DNA from: Amycolatopsis sacchari
GTDB lineage: Bacteria; Actinomycetota; Actinomycetes; Mycobacteriales; Pseudonocardiaceae
Assembly (NCBI RefSeq): GCF_900114035.1
Contig: NZ_FORP01000002.1
Span: forward strand, 372,001 to 436,000
Length of the DNA: 64,000 nucleotides
Direction of reading: 5' to 3'
Of the stretch, positions 48,523-55,610 are shown one piece after another (the first letter of the stretch is position 1; every line of letters starts with the position of its first letter). The notes under the pieces were generated by a model. The model had not been told where the DNA came from. It did not search any database and saw only the letters and a program-made list of their open reading frames with translations. The position numbers were made by a program, and so were the translations under genes.

Positions 48523-49695
48523 CTACCCCGGCCATCCTGAGAGAAAACGAGCAGCGCGAAGCACATCCCCATACCTCGTGTACAACGCGGCCAGCCCGAA
48601 CCGCAGAACGTCGGGCGGCCGGAAGTCACCGATGATGTCGGACTCCGCCATCGCGGCCATGACGTGCTGGGCGTCGGGCCAGCGGACGGAGAGCTGGTTG
48701 CCTCGGGAAGCGTGGTCTCTCGGGGTCAGGACCTCGGCAGCGGGCACCAGTTCGTCCAGGCACCGCAGGAAGAAGTCACCCAGGGAAAGCGCTTTCTCGC
48801 GCACCTGGGCGATCGACACGTCGGCCCAGACGTCCAGTGCCGCGTCCAGCGCGAGCATCGACAGGATGTCGGGCGTGCCGGCGCGGGCGCGCCCGATCCC
48901 CGCCTTGCCCGTGTACTCCTCGCTCATGCCGAACGGGTCCGCGTGCCCCGCCCAGCCCGGCAACGGCTGGTCGAACCGCTCCTGCCAGCGCACCGGCACG
49001 TAGCAGAACGCGGGTGCGCCCGGCCCTCCGTTGAGGAACTTGTACGTACAGCCCACCGCCAGGTCCACGCCCGCCGCGTCCAGCTCCACCGGCACCGCCC
49101 CGACGCTGTGGCAGAGGTCCCACACCGCCAGCGCGCCCGCCGCGTGCAGCCCCGCGGTGATGCCCGGCAGGTCGTGCAGGCGGCCGCTGCGGTAGTCGAC
49201 GTGGTTGACCAGCGCCGCCGCCGTCCGCTCCGACACCGCGGCAGGCATCTCCGCCGGCGTGACCCGGCGGATCTCGTGGCCCGTCAGGCGTGCGGCGCTC
49301 TCCGCGACGTAGCCGTCCGTCGGGAACGTCGTGGCGTCGACCACGATCTCCGGGCGCCCCGGGTTCAACCGCACAGCCGCGACGAGCACCTTGAACAGGT
49401 TCACGCTCGTCGAGTCGCCGACCACGACCTGCCCCGGCGCGGCACCGACGAGCGGTGCGATCCGGTCGCCGATCCGCTGCGGCGCATCCCACCAGCCCTC
49501 GTCCCAGGACCGGATGAGCCGCCCCGCCCACTGCTTCCGCACGACCTCGTCCATCCGCGCGGCTACGGTCCGTGGCGGCGCACCCAGTGAGTTCCCGTCG
49601 AGGTAGGCCAGCTGTGGGTCGAGATCGAACTCCGCCCGCTTGCCCGCCAGCGGGTCACGGGCATCGAGTTCCGCCGCCTCCTGCCCCAACGACAT
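48523..49695 (-). CDS. kynU: Kynureninase
   Basis: A 390-residue PLP-dependent aminotransferase-fold hydrolase. Distinctive kynureninase stretches include DPQLAYLDGNSLGAPP, IVVDATTFPTDGYVAESAARLTG, VWDLCHSVGAVPVELD (PLP Asp), GCTYKFLNGGPGAPAFCYV (PLP Lys) and FGMSEEYTGKAGIGRARAGTP. It cleaves kynurenine to anthranilate and alanine in tryptophan degradation. The ATG at 49695 gives the normal N-terminus. No tryptophan 2,3-dioxygenase or formamidase gene is next to it in the window. It diverges from the acyl-CoA synthetase gene across 133 bp. Confidence 0.93.
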   Translation of the reverse strand: MSLGQEAAELDARDPLAGKRAEFDLDPQLAYLDGNSLGAPPRTVAARMDEVVRKQWAGRLIRSWDEGWWDAPQRIGDRIAPLVGAAPGQVVVGDSTSVNLFKVLVAAVRLNPGRPEIVVDATTFPTDGYVAESAARLTGHEIRRVTPAEMPAAVSERTAAALVNHVDYRSGRLHDLPGITAGLHAAGALAVWDLCHSVGAVPVELDAAGVDLAVGCTYKFLNGGPGAPAFCYVPVRWQERFDQPLPGWAGHADPFGMSEEYTGKAGIGRARAGTPDILSMLALDAALDVWADVSIAQVREKALSLGDFFLRCLDELVPAAEVLTPRDHASRGNQLSVRWPDAQHVMAAMAESDIIGDFRPPDVLRFGLAALYTRYGDVLRAARFLSGWPG

Positions 49696-49828
49696 GGGAA
49701 TCCTTCCTCTTCGCCCTTCTGGCCGCGAATGCCGATTCACTGTCCGCGAATCGCTACCTGTTTGTGGCATGCCTCACATAGGGTGGCGAGCACTCGTCAC
49801 CATCCGTGCACCGCCGAGGAGGCCAACG

Positions 49829-51658
49829 ATGACCACTCAGACCTCAGTCACGGACCGGACGCAGGGCCAGACCATCGCCAAGCTACTTCGCCGCGACGCC
49901 GAGGAGTACGGCGACCTGCCCGCGCTGACGTCCCTCGACGCCGAAGGCGAGCCGACACTGACCTGGTCGGAGGTGCGCCACGAGGTCGCGGTGCTCTCCC
50001 ACGGGCTCGCCGGCCTCGGACTAGCCCGTGGCGACCGGATGCTGATCATGGCGCCCAGCTCCCCCGACCACATCCTCGTGGACCTCGCCGCCATGCACCT
50101 GCGCGCGATCCCGTGCACCGCGTACGCCACGCTCAGTCCCGACCAGATCCGTTACGTCGCACGGCACAGCGGCGCGCCGGTGGTGGTGCTTCAGGGCACG
50201 AACGAACTCAAGCGCTGGGAGCAGGTGCTCGACGACCTGCCGGCGCTGCGGCACGTGGTGATGATCGACAGCGGAGCCGTCCCGCCCGGCGACGACCGCT
50301 TCGTCAGCCTGGCCGACCTGCGCCGGAGGGGCGCGGAATCGCACGCGGCCGACCCAGCCGCGTTCGAGCGGATGACGGACGCCGTCCAGCCCGGCGACCC
50401 GCTGTCGATGATCTACACCTCGGGCACCACCGGCGACCCCAAGGGCGTGGTGCTCACCCACGCCAACGCCGTGCACGAGTCCTACGCGTTGCAGGCGCTG
50501 CACGACATGGCCATGCACCTCACGAACATCGCGTACCTGCCGCTGGCGCACATCGCCGAGCGGGAGATCTCCATCTACCTCCCGATCGCGATCGCCGGTC
50601 ACGTGCACACCCTCGCCGACCCGACCGCGATCGCCGCCGCCCTCGGCCGCGTGCACCCGCAGGGCTTCTTCGGCGTCCCGCGCGTGTGGGAGAAGATGGT
50701 GGCGGGCCTGAAGAACATGCTGGCCAACGTGCCGGAGGACCGACGCGCCGCGCTGCTGGCCGCGAACGACCTGCTGCAGCAGGGGTACAAACTGCGCAAC
50801 GCGGGCCAGGAGGTGCCCCCGGACCTCGCGGAGAAGATCGCCGAGACCGACCGGACGGTGCTCGCCCCCATCCGCCAGCTGCTGGGCCTGGACCGCCTCC
50901 TCTTCTGCTCCAGCGGCGCCGCCGCGCTGCCGCTGGAGGTGCTGCACTTCCTCGCCGGGCTCGGGGTGGAGATCCACGAGGTGTGGGGCCTGTCCGAAAC
51001 CACCGGCGCCGTCACCGCCAACTGCGCCGCCGCCTTCCGCGCGGGCACGGTCGGCCGCCCCGTCGCAGACACGGAGGTCAAGGTCGCCGAGGACGGCGAA
51101 CTCCTCGTGCGCGGCCCGCTCGTGTTCGCCGGTTACCTGCGCGAGGACGGCTCGATCGAGCCCGCCGTGGACGCCGAGGGCTGGTACGCCACCGGCGACA
51201 TCGGCTCGATCGACGACGACGGCTTCGTCACGATCACCGACCGCAAGAAGGAACTGATCATCACCTCGGGCGGGAAGAACATCGCCCCCACCCGGATCGA
51301 GGGCCTGCTCAAGGAGCACCCGCTGATCGGGCAGGCGGTGGCGATCGGGAACGACCGGCCGTACGTGACGGCGCTGATCGTGCTCGACGACGAGATCCTG
51401 CCGGGCTGGGCCACGGCTCAGGGGATCGAGTTCACGGACGTCTCCGCGCTGGCCGGGCACCCCGCGGTGCGCGACGAGATCGACCGCGCGGTCGAGTCGG
51501 CCAACAGCAGGCTTGCGCGCGTTGAGCAGATCAAGCGCTTCGAGCTGCTGACAAAGCCGTGGACGCCGGAGTCCGGCGAGGTCACGCCTACGCTGAAGCT
51601 CAAGCGCCGGGTCATCGGCGAGCGCTACGCCCCGCAGATCAGCGCGCTCTACGCCTGA
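49829..51658 (+). CDS. Long-chain fatty acid-CoA ligase (AMP-dependent synthetase)
   Basis: A 609-residue ANL-family enzyme starting after GAGGAGG. It has the AMP-binding signature SMIYTSGTTGDPKGVVLTHAN (about 193-213), the family blocks YLPLAHIAEREISIY, GLSETTGAVTANC, YATGDIGSIDDDGFVTITDRKKELIITSGGKNIAP and a C-terminal catalytic Lys region TLKLKRR. The long-chain/FadD15-like branch fits because of the long insertion before the linker (QLLGLDRLLFCSSGAAALPLE). It activates fatty acids to acyl-CoA. Possibly linked to lipid remodelling at 57 kb, but without genetic coupling. Confidence 0.94.
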   Translation: MTTQTSVTDRTQGQTIAKLLRRDAEEYGDLPALTSLDAEGEPTLTWSEVRHEVAVLSHGLAGLGLARGDRMLIMAPSSPDHILVDLAAMHLRAIPCTAYATLSPDQIRYVARHSGAPVVVLQGTNELKRWEQVLDDLPALRHVVMIDSGAVPPGDDRFVSLADLRRRGAESHAADPAAFERMTDAVQPGDPLSMIYTSGTTGDPKGVVLTHANAVHESYALQALHDMAMHLTNIAYLPLAHIAEREISIYLPIAIAGHVHTLADPTAIAAALGRVHPQGFFGVPRVWEKMVAGLKNMLANVPEDRRAALLAANDLLQQGYKLRNAGQEVPPDLAEKIAETDRTVLAPIRQLLGLDRLLFCSSGAAALPLEVLHFLAGLGVEIHEVWGLSETTGAVTANCAAAFRAGTVGRPVADTEVKVAEDGELLVRGPLVFAGYLREDGSIEPAVDAEGWYATGDIGSIDDDGFVTITDRKKELIITSGGKNIAPTRIEGLLKEHPLIGQAVAIGNDRPYVTALIVLDDEILPGWATAQGIEFTDVSALAGHPAVRDEIDRAVESANSRLARVEQIKRFELLTKPWTPESGEVTPTLKLKRRVIGERYAPQISALYA

Positions 51659-51738
51659 CCCGGTCGGAGAAGTCGGAAAGGTCACCTCTTCATCGTGGTG
51701 GCCCTCCCGGCTCCCGGTCCACACCCAAAGTGCCTACC

Positions 51739-51765
51739 TGTGGACAACTGGGGTCTTGTGGACAA
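51739..51765 (-). promoter_or_regulatory. Two perfect DnaA-box-like 9-mers (TTGTCCACA)
   Basis: On the minus strand TTGTCCACA occurs at 51747-51739 and again at 51765-51757, 18 bp apart and in the same orientation, which equals the high-affinity actinomycete DnaA box. They sit between the acyl-CoA synthetase gene and the broken aminoglycoside kinase gene. No dnaA, dnaN or other replication genes lie nearby, so this is not the chromosomal origin. Confidence 0.55.
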
Positions 51766-51784
51766 CTCGGCGAGGACTGTGCCG

Positions 51785-52598
51785 GTGCGCGAAGAAGACC
51801 TGACCACGAGATTGGTGGACCGCTTCGGCCCCCAGGGCGAGACCTGGCTCGCCGAGGTACCTGCGCTGGCCACGCGCCTGGCCTCGCGCTGGGGGCTCGA
51901 GCTCGGCGAACTGTTCGCGAGCGGGGCCTCTTCGCTGGTCATGCGCTGCCGTTGGCCCGACAGCACACCCGTGGTGCTGGCGGGTGCCTGCCGTACTGGC
52001 CACGGACGCGGAAGCCGGCGCGACGGTGCTGGAGGAGATCCTGCCTGGCACCGAGGCCGAAGACCTGCCCGCGGCCACTTTGCCTCCGCTGTGGGGAAAA
52101 CTGCTGGCCGCGCTCCACGCCGCGTCCCCGCCCGTCGGATGGCCTTGGCATCTGCGGGGTCGCTGTGAGGAGGCCTTCGACCGGATCGGCCCGAGGCTGT
52201 CCGACCCGGCCAACGCCGCAGGGATCAGCGAACCCGACTGGCAGCGGGCGATACGGCGCTGCGAGACGTTGCTGGACACCCAGGCCGCCAACGTGTTGCT
52301 GCACGGCAACCTGCACCTCGGCAACGTTCTGGACGCCGGGCCAGCGCGGGGCCTGGTCGCGATCGATCCGAAGGCGTGCGTAGGTGATCCGTGCTTCGAC
52401 GCCGTCGACTACGCCGTCGCCGGTGCCGGGCACGAAGGGGTCGAGGCCCGTTGTCAGCGGCCGGCGGCCGCGTGCGGGCTCGACGGCGGCAGATTGTTCG
52501 CCTGGAGCCGCGTCGTCGCGCCGATGGCCGCCATCGCGCACCTCACCTACGGCGGTCCGGAGCCGGTCATCGACGAACTACTCGCCCTCAGCAGGTGA
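51785..52598 (+). pseudogene. Aminoglycoside phosphotransferase (APH(6)/streptomycin-kinase type) gene with internal deletion and frameshift
   Basis: The first frame gives REEDLTTRLVDRFGPQGETW, GLELGELFASGASSLVMRCRWPDSTPVVL. It then shifts into sequence without meaning, while the next frame picks up VPAVLATDAEAGATVLEEILPG and runs to 52598 with VLLHGNLHLGNVLDAGPARGLVAIDPKACVGDP, the Brenner-type catalytic loop (HGNLHLGN) and metal-binding DPK. In intact relatives about 20-30 residues lie between the VVL and VPAVL blocks, with the nucleotide-binding Lys, so both a deletion and a frameshift have occurred near 51985. The start at 51785 is approximate. Active resistance is not expected. Confidence 0.8.
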
Positions 52599-52604
52599 AA
52601 CCCC

Positions 52605-53519
52605 TCAGGCCGTGCGCAGCGGCGTCGACGTCGACTCCGTCCACTTCCGCAGGCGGGGCGGCACGCGCTTCTCCAGCCCGTACGGCTCCAGGTGCGCGCT
52701 GAACACCTCGTCGAACGCGCGGCGGACCGTCTCCGTGTCCCACGTCTGCCGCTCCAGGATCGGCGCCTTCAGGTACGGCTGGCCGATGATGTGCAGCTGC
52801 GGCCCGTTGAACCGCACGAGCTGTCCCGTGATGCCCTCGGCGTCGTCGGAGAGCAGGAACAGCACCAGCGGCGCGATGCGCGAGGGCGTCCGGTCGGGCG
52901 GGCAGTTGCGCAGGGAGCGCTCCGACTTCCAGACCATCCGCGTGTGCGCGAGCGGGCACACGGCGTTCACCCGGATGCCCACCTCCTCCAGGTCCAGCGC
53001 CCACGAGTAGGTCAGCGAGGCCACCGCGCCCTTGCTCGCCGAGTACACGCCGAGCTTGCGCTGGCCCAGCGAGGCACCCGAGGAGATGTTGACGATCGAC
53101 CCGCCGGTGCCCTGCTCCACCATGGCCTTGATCGCCGCGATGCCGGTGTACATCACCCCCAGCACGTTCACCTCGACGAGCTCGCGCACCTGCTCGGGCT
53201 CCTCCTGCCACGGCAGCGCCTCGTAGTTCAGCGCCGCGTTGTTGACCAGCCCGTCGATCGAGCCGAACTCGTCCACGCACCGGCTGACCAGCGCCGCCGC
53301 CTCGGCCGGGTCGGTCACCGTGTGGCCGCTCGCGACGGCCTGCCCGCCGTGCTCCCTGATGTTCGCGGCCGTGCGCTCCGCCAGCTCCACGTCGATGTCG
53401 TTGGCGACGACCCTGGCGCCCGCCTGCGCCAGGTGCACGGCGAACGCCTCACCGAGCCCACGGCCGGCACCCGTCACCACGACTGCCCTGTCCTTCAGGC
53501 CGGCAAGCTCCATGTTCAT
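52605..53519 (-). CDS. Short-chain dehydrogenase/reductase (hydroxysteroid/acyl-type)
   Basis: A 304-residue SDR. It has AVVVTGAGRGLGEAFAVHLAQAGARVVANDID (cofactor site TGxxxGLG with Asp selecting NAD), NNAALNYEAL, IVNISSGASLG (Ser) and YSASKGAVASLTYSWALDLEE (Tyr and Lys). A 60-residue C-terminal extension follows (QTWDTETVRRAFDEVFSAHLEPYGLEKR). In the actinobacterial peroxisomal-HSD17B4-like group it would oxidise a hydroxyacyl or hydroxysteroid substrate. It is convergent with the broken kinase gene with a 6-bp gap. Confidence 0.92.
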   Translation of the reverse strand: MNMELAGLKDRAVVVTGAGRGLGEAFAVHLAQAGARVVANDIDVELAERTAANIREHGGQAVASGHTVTDPAEAAALVSRCVDEFGSIDGLVNNAALNYEALPWQEEPEQVRELVEVNVLGVMYTGIAAIKAMVEQGTGGSIVNISSGASLGQRKLGVYSASKGAVASLTYSWALDLEEVGIRVNAVCPLAHTRMVWKSERSLRNCPPDRTPSRIAPLVLFLLSDDAEGITGQLVRFNGPQLHIIGQPYLKAPILERQTWDTETVRRAFDEVFSAHLEPYGLEKRVPPRLRKWTESTSTPLRTA

Positions 53520-53922
53520 GTCCTTCACTCCCCACTGGCCAGCCCCGAACTCGAGCCGCGGGCGGCTCCTCTGACCCTGGTTCCAGTGTTCGCCGTCCGC
53601 ACGCGACCGCCACTCGGCCGACGACGAGCGGTCAGCAGACTGCGCCGAACGAGTGACCGCCGACCAGCGCCGCATACTCTCCGACCGGTCAGTGGGACGG
53701 TTCGCTGCGCCGTTCGTCGTAATCCGAAGGTTGGTGATTGCCTCCGCTCAGGCCCAAACCCGGACTACCGTCGTGCTGTGACTGTTCGCCTCCGGGCTGT
53801 AAGCGGCATACTGAGTGTTGTCTTTCCTGTCGCTTGGGTGAGTGCCCGGTTCCCGCGCCCCACGGCGGACGACAGAATGCGGAACGGCCAGGCGTTCACT
53901 CGATCAGGGGGGAGCTAGGGAG
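53520..53922. other. Intergenic region between divergent SDR and MFS genes
   Basis: About 400 bp with no supported gene. It contains the palindrome GACCGGTC (53683-53690) in the middle, possibly an operator for one side, and a GGGGGGAGCTAGGG purine-rich site just before the MFS start. No regulator gene lies here. Otherwise I see nothing. Confidence 0.45.
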
Positions 53923-55143
53923 ATGGTGAGGACGCAATCCCGTCCCGGCATGAGTTCCGCGCTGGCCAACGGCGAGTTCCGCACCGTCTGGCTGGCCGAG
54001 GCGCAGTCCACCATCGGTGACCAGCTCACGATCGTCGCACTGGCCCTGCTCGTCTACCACCGCACGGGTTCGGCGCTGCTGTCCGCGATCGCCTACGCGC
54101 TGACGTTCCTGCCCGCCCTCGCGGGCGGTCTCGGCCTCGCGCAGCTGGCCGACCGCTACCCGCGGCGGACGGTGCTCGCCGGTTCGGCCGCGGTGCAGGC
54201 GGTGCTGGTCGGCGTCATGGCGATCCCGGGGATGCCGCTGCTGCCGCTTTGCGTGCTGGTCGTGCTGGCCCGGCTGGCGGGCGCGCCGTCCAACGCGGCG
54301 CAGAACGCGCTGACGCGCGAGATCTTCACCGACGACGAGCTGTACCTGCGCAGCCAGGACATCCGCGGCATCACGACGAACACCGCGATGCTGCTCGGCC
54401 TGGCCTGCGGCGGGTTCCTCGTGACCGCGGCCGGCCCGTCGTGGGCGCTGGCGATCGACGCGGCCACCTTCGCCGTGAGCGCGTTCGCCCTGCACCGCTG
54501 GGTGCGGCCGCGCCCGGCGGCGGACGGCGGCGACGGCGCGTGGTTCGGCGCGATCCGCTGGGTGGCTGGGCAGCGACGGCTGCGCGTGCTGCTCGGCCTG
54601 TCGTGGCTCGTCGGCCTCGCGGTCATCCCCGAGGGCCTCGTCGCGCCGCTCGCGCGCGAGATCGGGGCTCCCGACCAGGCCGTCGGCTGGCTGCTCGCGG
54701 CGGACCCGCTCGGCTTCGTGGCCGGGGTCTTCGTCATGTCCCGCTTCGTCTCCGCGGAGGCGCGCAGGCGGGTGCTGGGGGTACTCGCCATCGTGCCGAC
54801 GGCGGTGCTGCTGGTGTTCTCCCTGCGGCCGGACCTCGTGCTGGCGCTGGTCGCGCTCGCGGCCGCGGGTGCGGCCGGCGCGTACATCGTCACCGTGGGC
54901 GCCTCGTTCATCACGTGGGTGCCCAACGAACTGCGGGGCGGCGCGGGGGGTGTGTACCGGACCGGACTGCGGGTGGCACAGGGCGTCGGCGTGGCCATCG
55001 GTGGTGTGCTCGCCGAATGGGCGGGCTCGGCCACCACCGCCATCACGATCGCGGGCGCGGCGGGGGTGCTGCTGGGCATTCCGCTCGCCGTGTCCTGGGC
55101 GCGGTTGGGTCCGGGTACGACGGAAGCAGCCGGCGCGTCATGA
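53923..55143 (+). CDS. MFS transporter (efflux type)
   Basis: A 406-residue permease with 12 predicted helices and an N-terminal cytoplasmic lead (ALANGEFRTVWLAEAQSTIGDQLTIVALALLVYHRTGSALL), the pattern of the EntS/MFS_3 exporters. It has the motif A-like loop LAQLADRYPRRTVLAGS, and FITWVPNELRGGAGGVYRTGLR before the last helices. The ATG at 53923 follows GGAGCTAGGGAG. Substrate unknown. It is convergent with the micro-ORF array, which starts to be encoded 23 bp beyond its stop on the opposite strand. Confidence 0.92.
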   Translation: MVRTQSRPGMSSALANGEFRTVWLAEAQSTIGDQLTIVALALLVYHRTGSALLSAIAYALTFLPALAGGLGLAQLADRYPRRTVLAGSAAVQAVLVGVMAIPGMPLLPLCVLVVLARLAGAPSNAAQNALTREIFTDDELYLRSQDIRGITTNTAMLLGLACGGFLVTAAGPSWALAIDAATFAVSAFALHRWVRPRPAADGGDGAWFGAIRWVAGQRRLRVLLGLSWLVGLAVIPEGLVAPLAREIGAPDQAVGWLLAADPLGFVAGVFVMSRFVSAEARRRVLGVLAIVPTAVLLVFSLRPDLVLALVALAAAGAAGAYIVTVGASFITWVPNELRGGAGGVYRTGLRVAQGVGVAIGGVLAEWAGSATTAITIAGAAGVLLGIPLAVSWARLGPGTTEAAGAS

Positions 55144-55165
55144 GCCGACCGGCGTCCGGCGGGCA

Positions 55166-55186
55166 TCAGAAGTCACGGTTCGACAC
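55166..55186 (-). CDS. Micro-ORF unit 1 (last): M-S-N-R-D-F
   Basis: GTG-TCG-AAC-CGT-GAC-TTC-TGA, preceded by GGAGGTGA (55200-55193) at a 6-nt gap. It ends 22 bp from the stop codon of the convergent MFS gene. Confidence 0.6.
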   Translation of the reverse strand: MSNRDF

Positions 55187-55243
55187 GGGGGGTCACCTCC
55201 GGTTTTCGAGCGAGAAACAAACGCGAAGCGAGCAGGCAGCGGA

Positions 55244-55264
55244 TCAGAAGTCGCGGTTCGACAC
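55244..55264 (-). CDS. Micro-ORF unit 2: M-S-N-R-D-F
   Basis: GTG-TCG-AAC-CGC-GAC-TTC-TGA, preceded by GAGGTG (55276-55271) at a 6-nt gap. The Arg codon is CGC where the other units have CGT. Confidence 0.6.
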   Translation of the reverse strand: MSNRDF

Positions 55265-55323
55265 GAAGAACACCTCTCCCACGGCAGCAGCGGCGAAAGA
55301 ATCAGGATTTTCCGGGGCACGGA

Positions 55324-55344
55324 TCAGAAGTCACGGTTCGCCAC
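55324..55344 (-). CDS. Micro-ORF unit 3: M-A-N-R-D-F
   Basis: GTG-GCG-AAC-CGT-GAC-TTC-TGA, preceded by GGAGGTG (55358-55352) at a 7-nt gap. The second residue is Ala where the other units have Ser, the only amino acid difference in the array. Confidence 0.6.
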   Translation of the reverse strand: MANRDF

Positions 55345-55405
55345 GGCAAGCCACCTCCACACAACCGAGCAACACACACAAACGAGCGCGCAGAACTCCC
55401 ACACC

Positions 55406-55426
55406 TCAGAAGTCACGGTTAGACAA
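55406..55426 (-). CDS. Micro-ORF unit 4 (first transcribed): M-S-N-R-D-F
   Basis: TTG-TCT-AAC-CGT-GAC-TTC-TGA, preceded by GGAGGTG (55439-55433) at a 6-nt gap. It is the only unit with a TTG start and the codon TCT for Ser. Nearest to the candidate promoter, so it would be translated first on a minus-strand transcript. Confidence 0.6.
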   Translation of the reverse strand: MSNRDF

Positions 55427-55518
55427 GAAGAACACCTCCAATCGGTGCTCGCACGCCGAGCAGAGACGTACCACTGTGGACGAGGTCGCCGTCCGCCCGG
55501 TGCGTCGTATGCGGTGGG

Positions 55519-55524
55519 ATGATA
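55519..55524 (-). promoter_or_regulatory. Possible -10 element (TATCAT) for the micro-ORF array
   Basis: TATCAT on the minus strand fits TANNNT and is about 80 bp upstream of the first Shine-Dalgarno sequence of the array. A -35 box is not convincing. The divergent diguanylate cyclase gene starts about 90 bp to the other side. Confidence 0.3.
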
Positions 55525-55610
55525 CCTGTTGAAGAGAAAGCACCCGGCGTCTCTCCGGGCACAGCAAAGTTACCCCGCCAGTGTGCGGTCCGTCGAGAGA
55601 AGGTGATCCA

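Larger units (their letters stand above)
55166..55439 (-). repeat. Array of four SD + micro-ORF units with about 80-bp period
   Basis: Four units lie on the minus strand, with stop codons beginning at 55168, 55246, 55326 and 55408, so the period is 78, 80 and 82 bp. Each unit has SD (GGAGGTG or GAGGTG), a 6-7 nt gap, a start (GTG three times, TTG once), codons for (S/A)-N-R-D-F and TGA. The 43-47 bp spacers between stop and next SD differ completely in sequence while keeping length. Codon differences (CGC/CGT, TCG/TCT/GCG) are silent or Ser to Ala. The SD-to-start distance varies by one base between units, so upstream residues are not kept in frame and translation must begin at the GTG/TTG. 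A TATCAT -10-like element (55524-55519, minus) lies about 70 nt upstream of the first SD. Confidence 0.85.

Noticed and set aside
45267-48629. A 1120-codon open frame antisense to fbiC
   Set aside because: It is a composition shadow of the fbiC codons and the low-complexity tract, is Arg/His/Val-rich without any domain, and fbiC is certain on the other strand.
51739-51765. Chromosomal replication origin
   Set aside because: Only two boxes, no AT-rich unwinding region and no dnaA, dnaN, parA or rpmH nearby.
55166-55439. CRISPR array
   Set aside because: The repeats are only about 21-34 bp with mismatches, there are just four, each contains SD, start and stop in register, and no cas genes are present.
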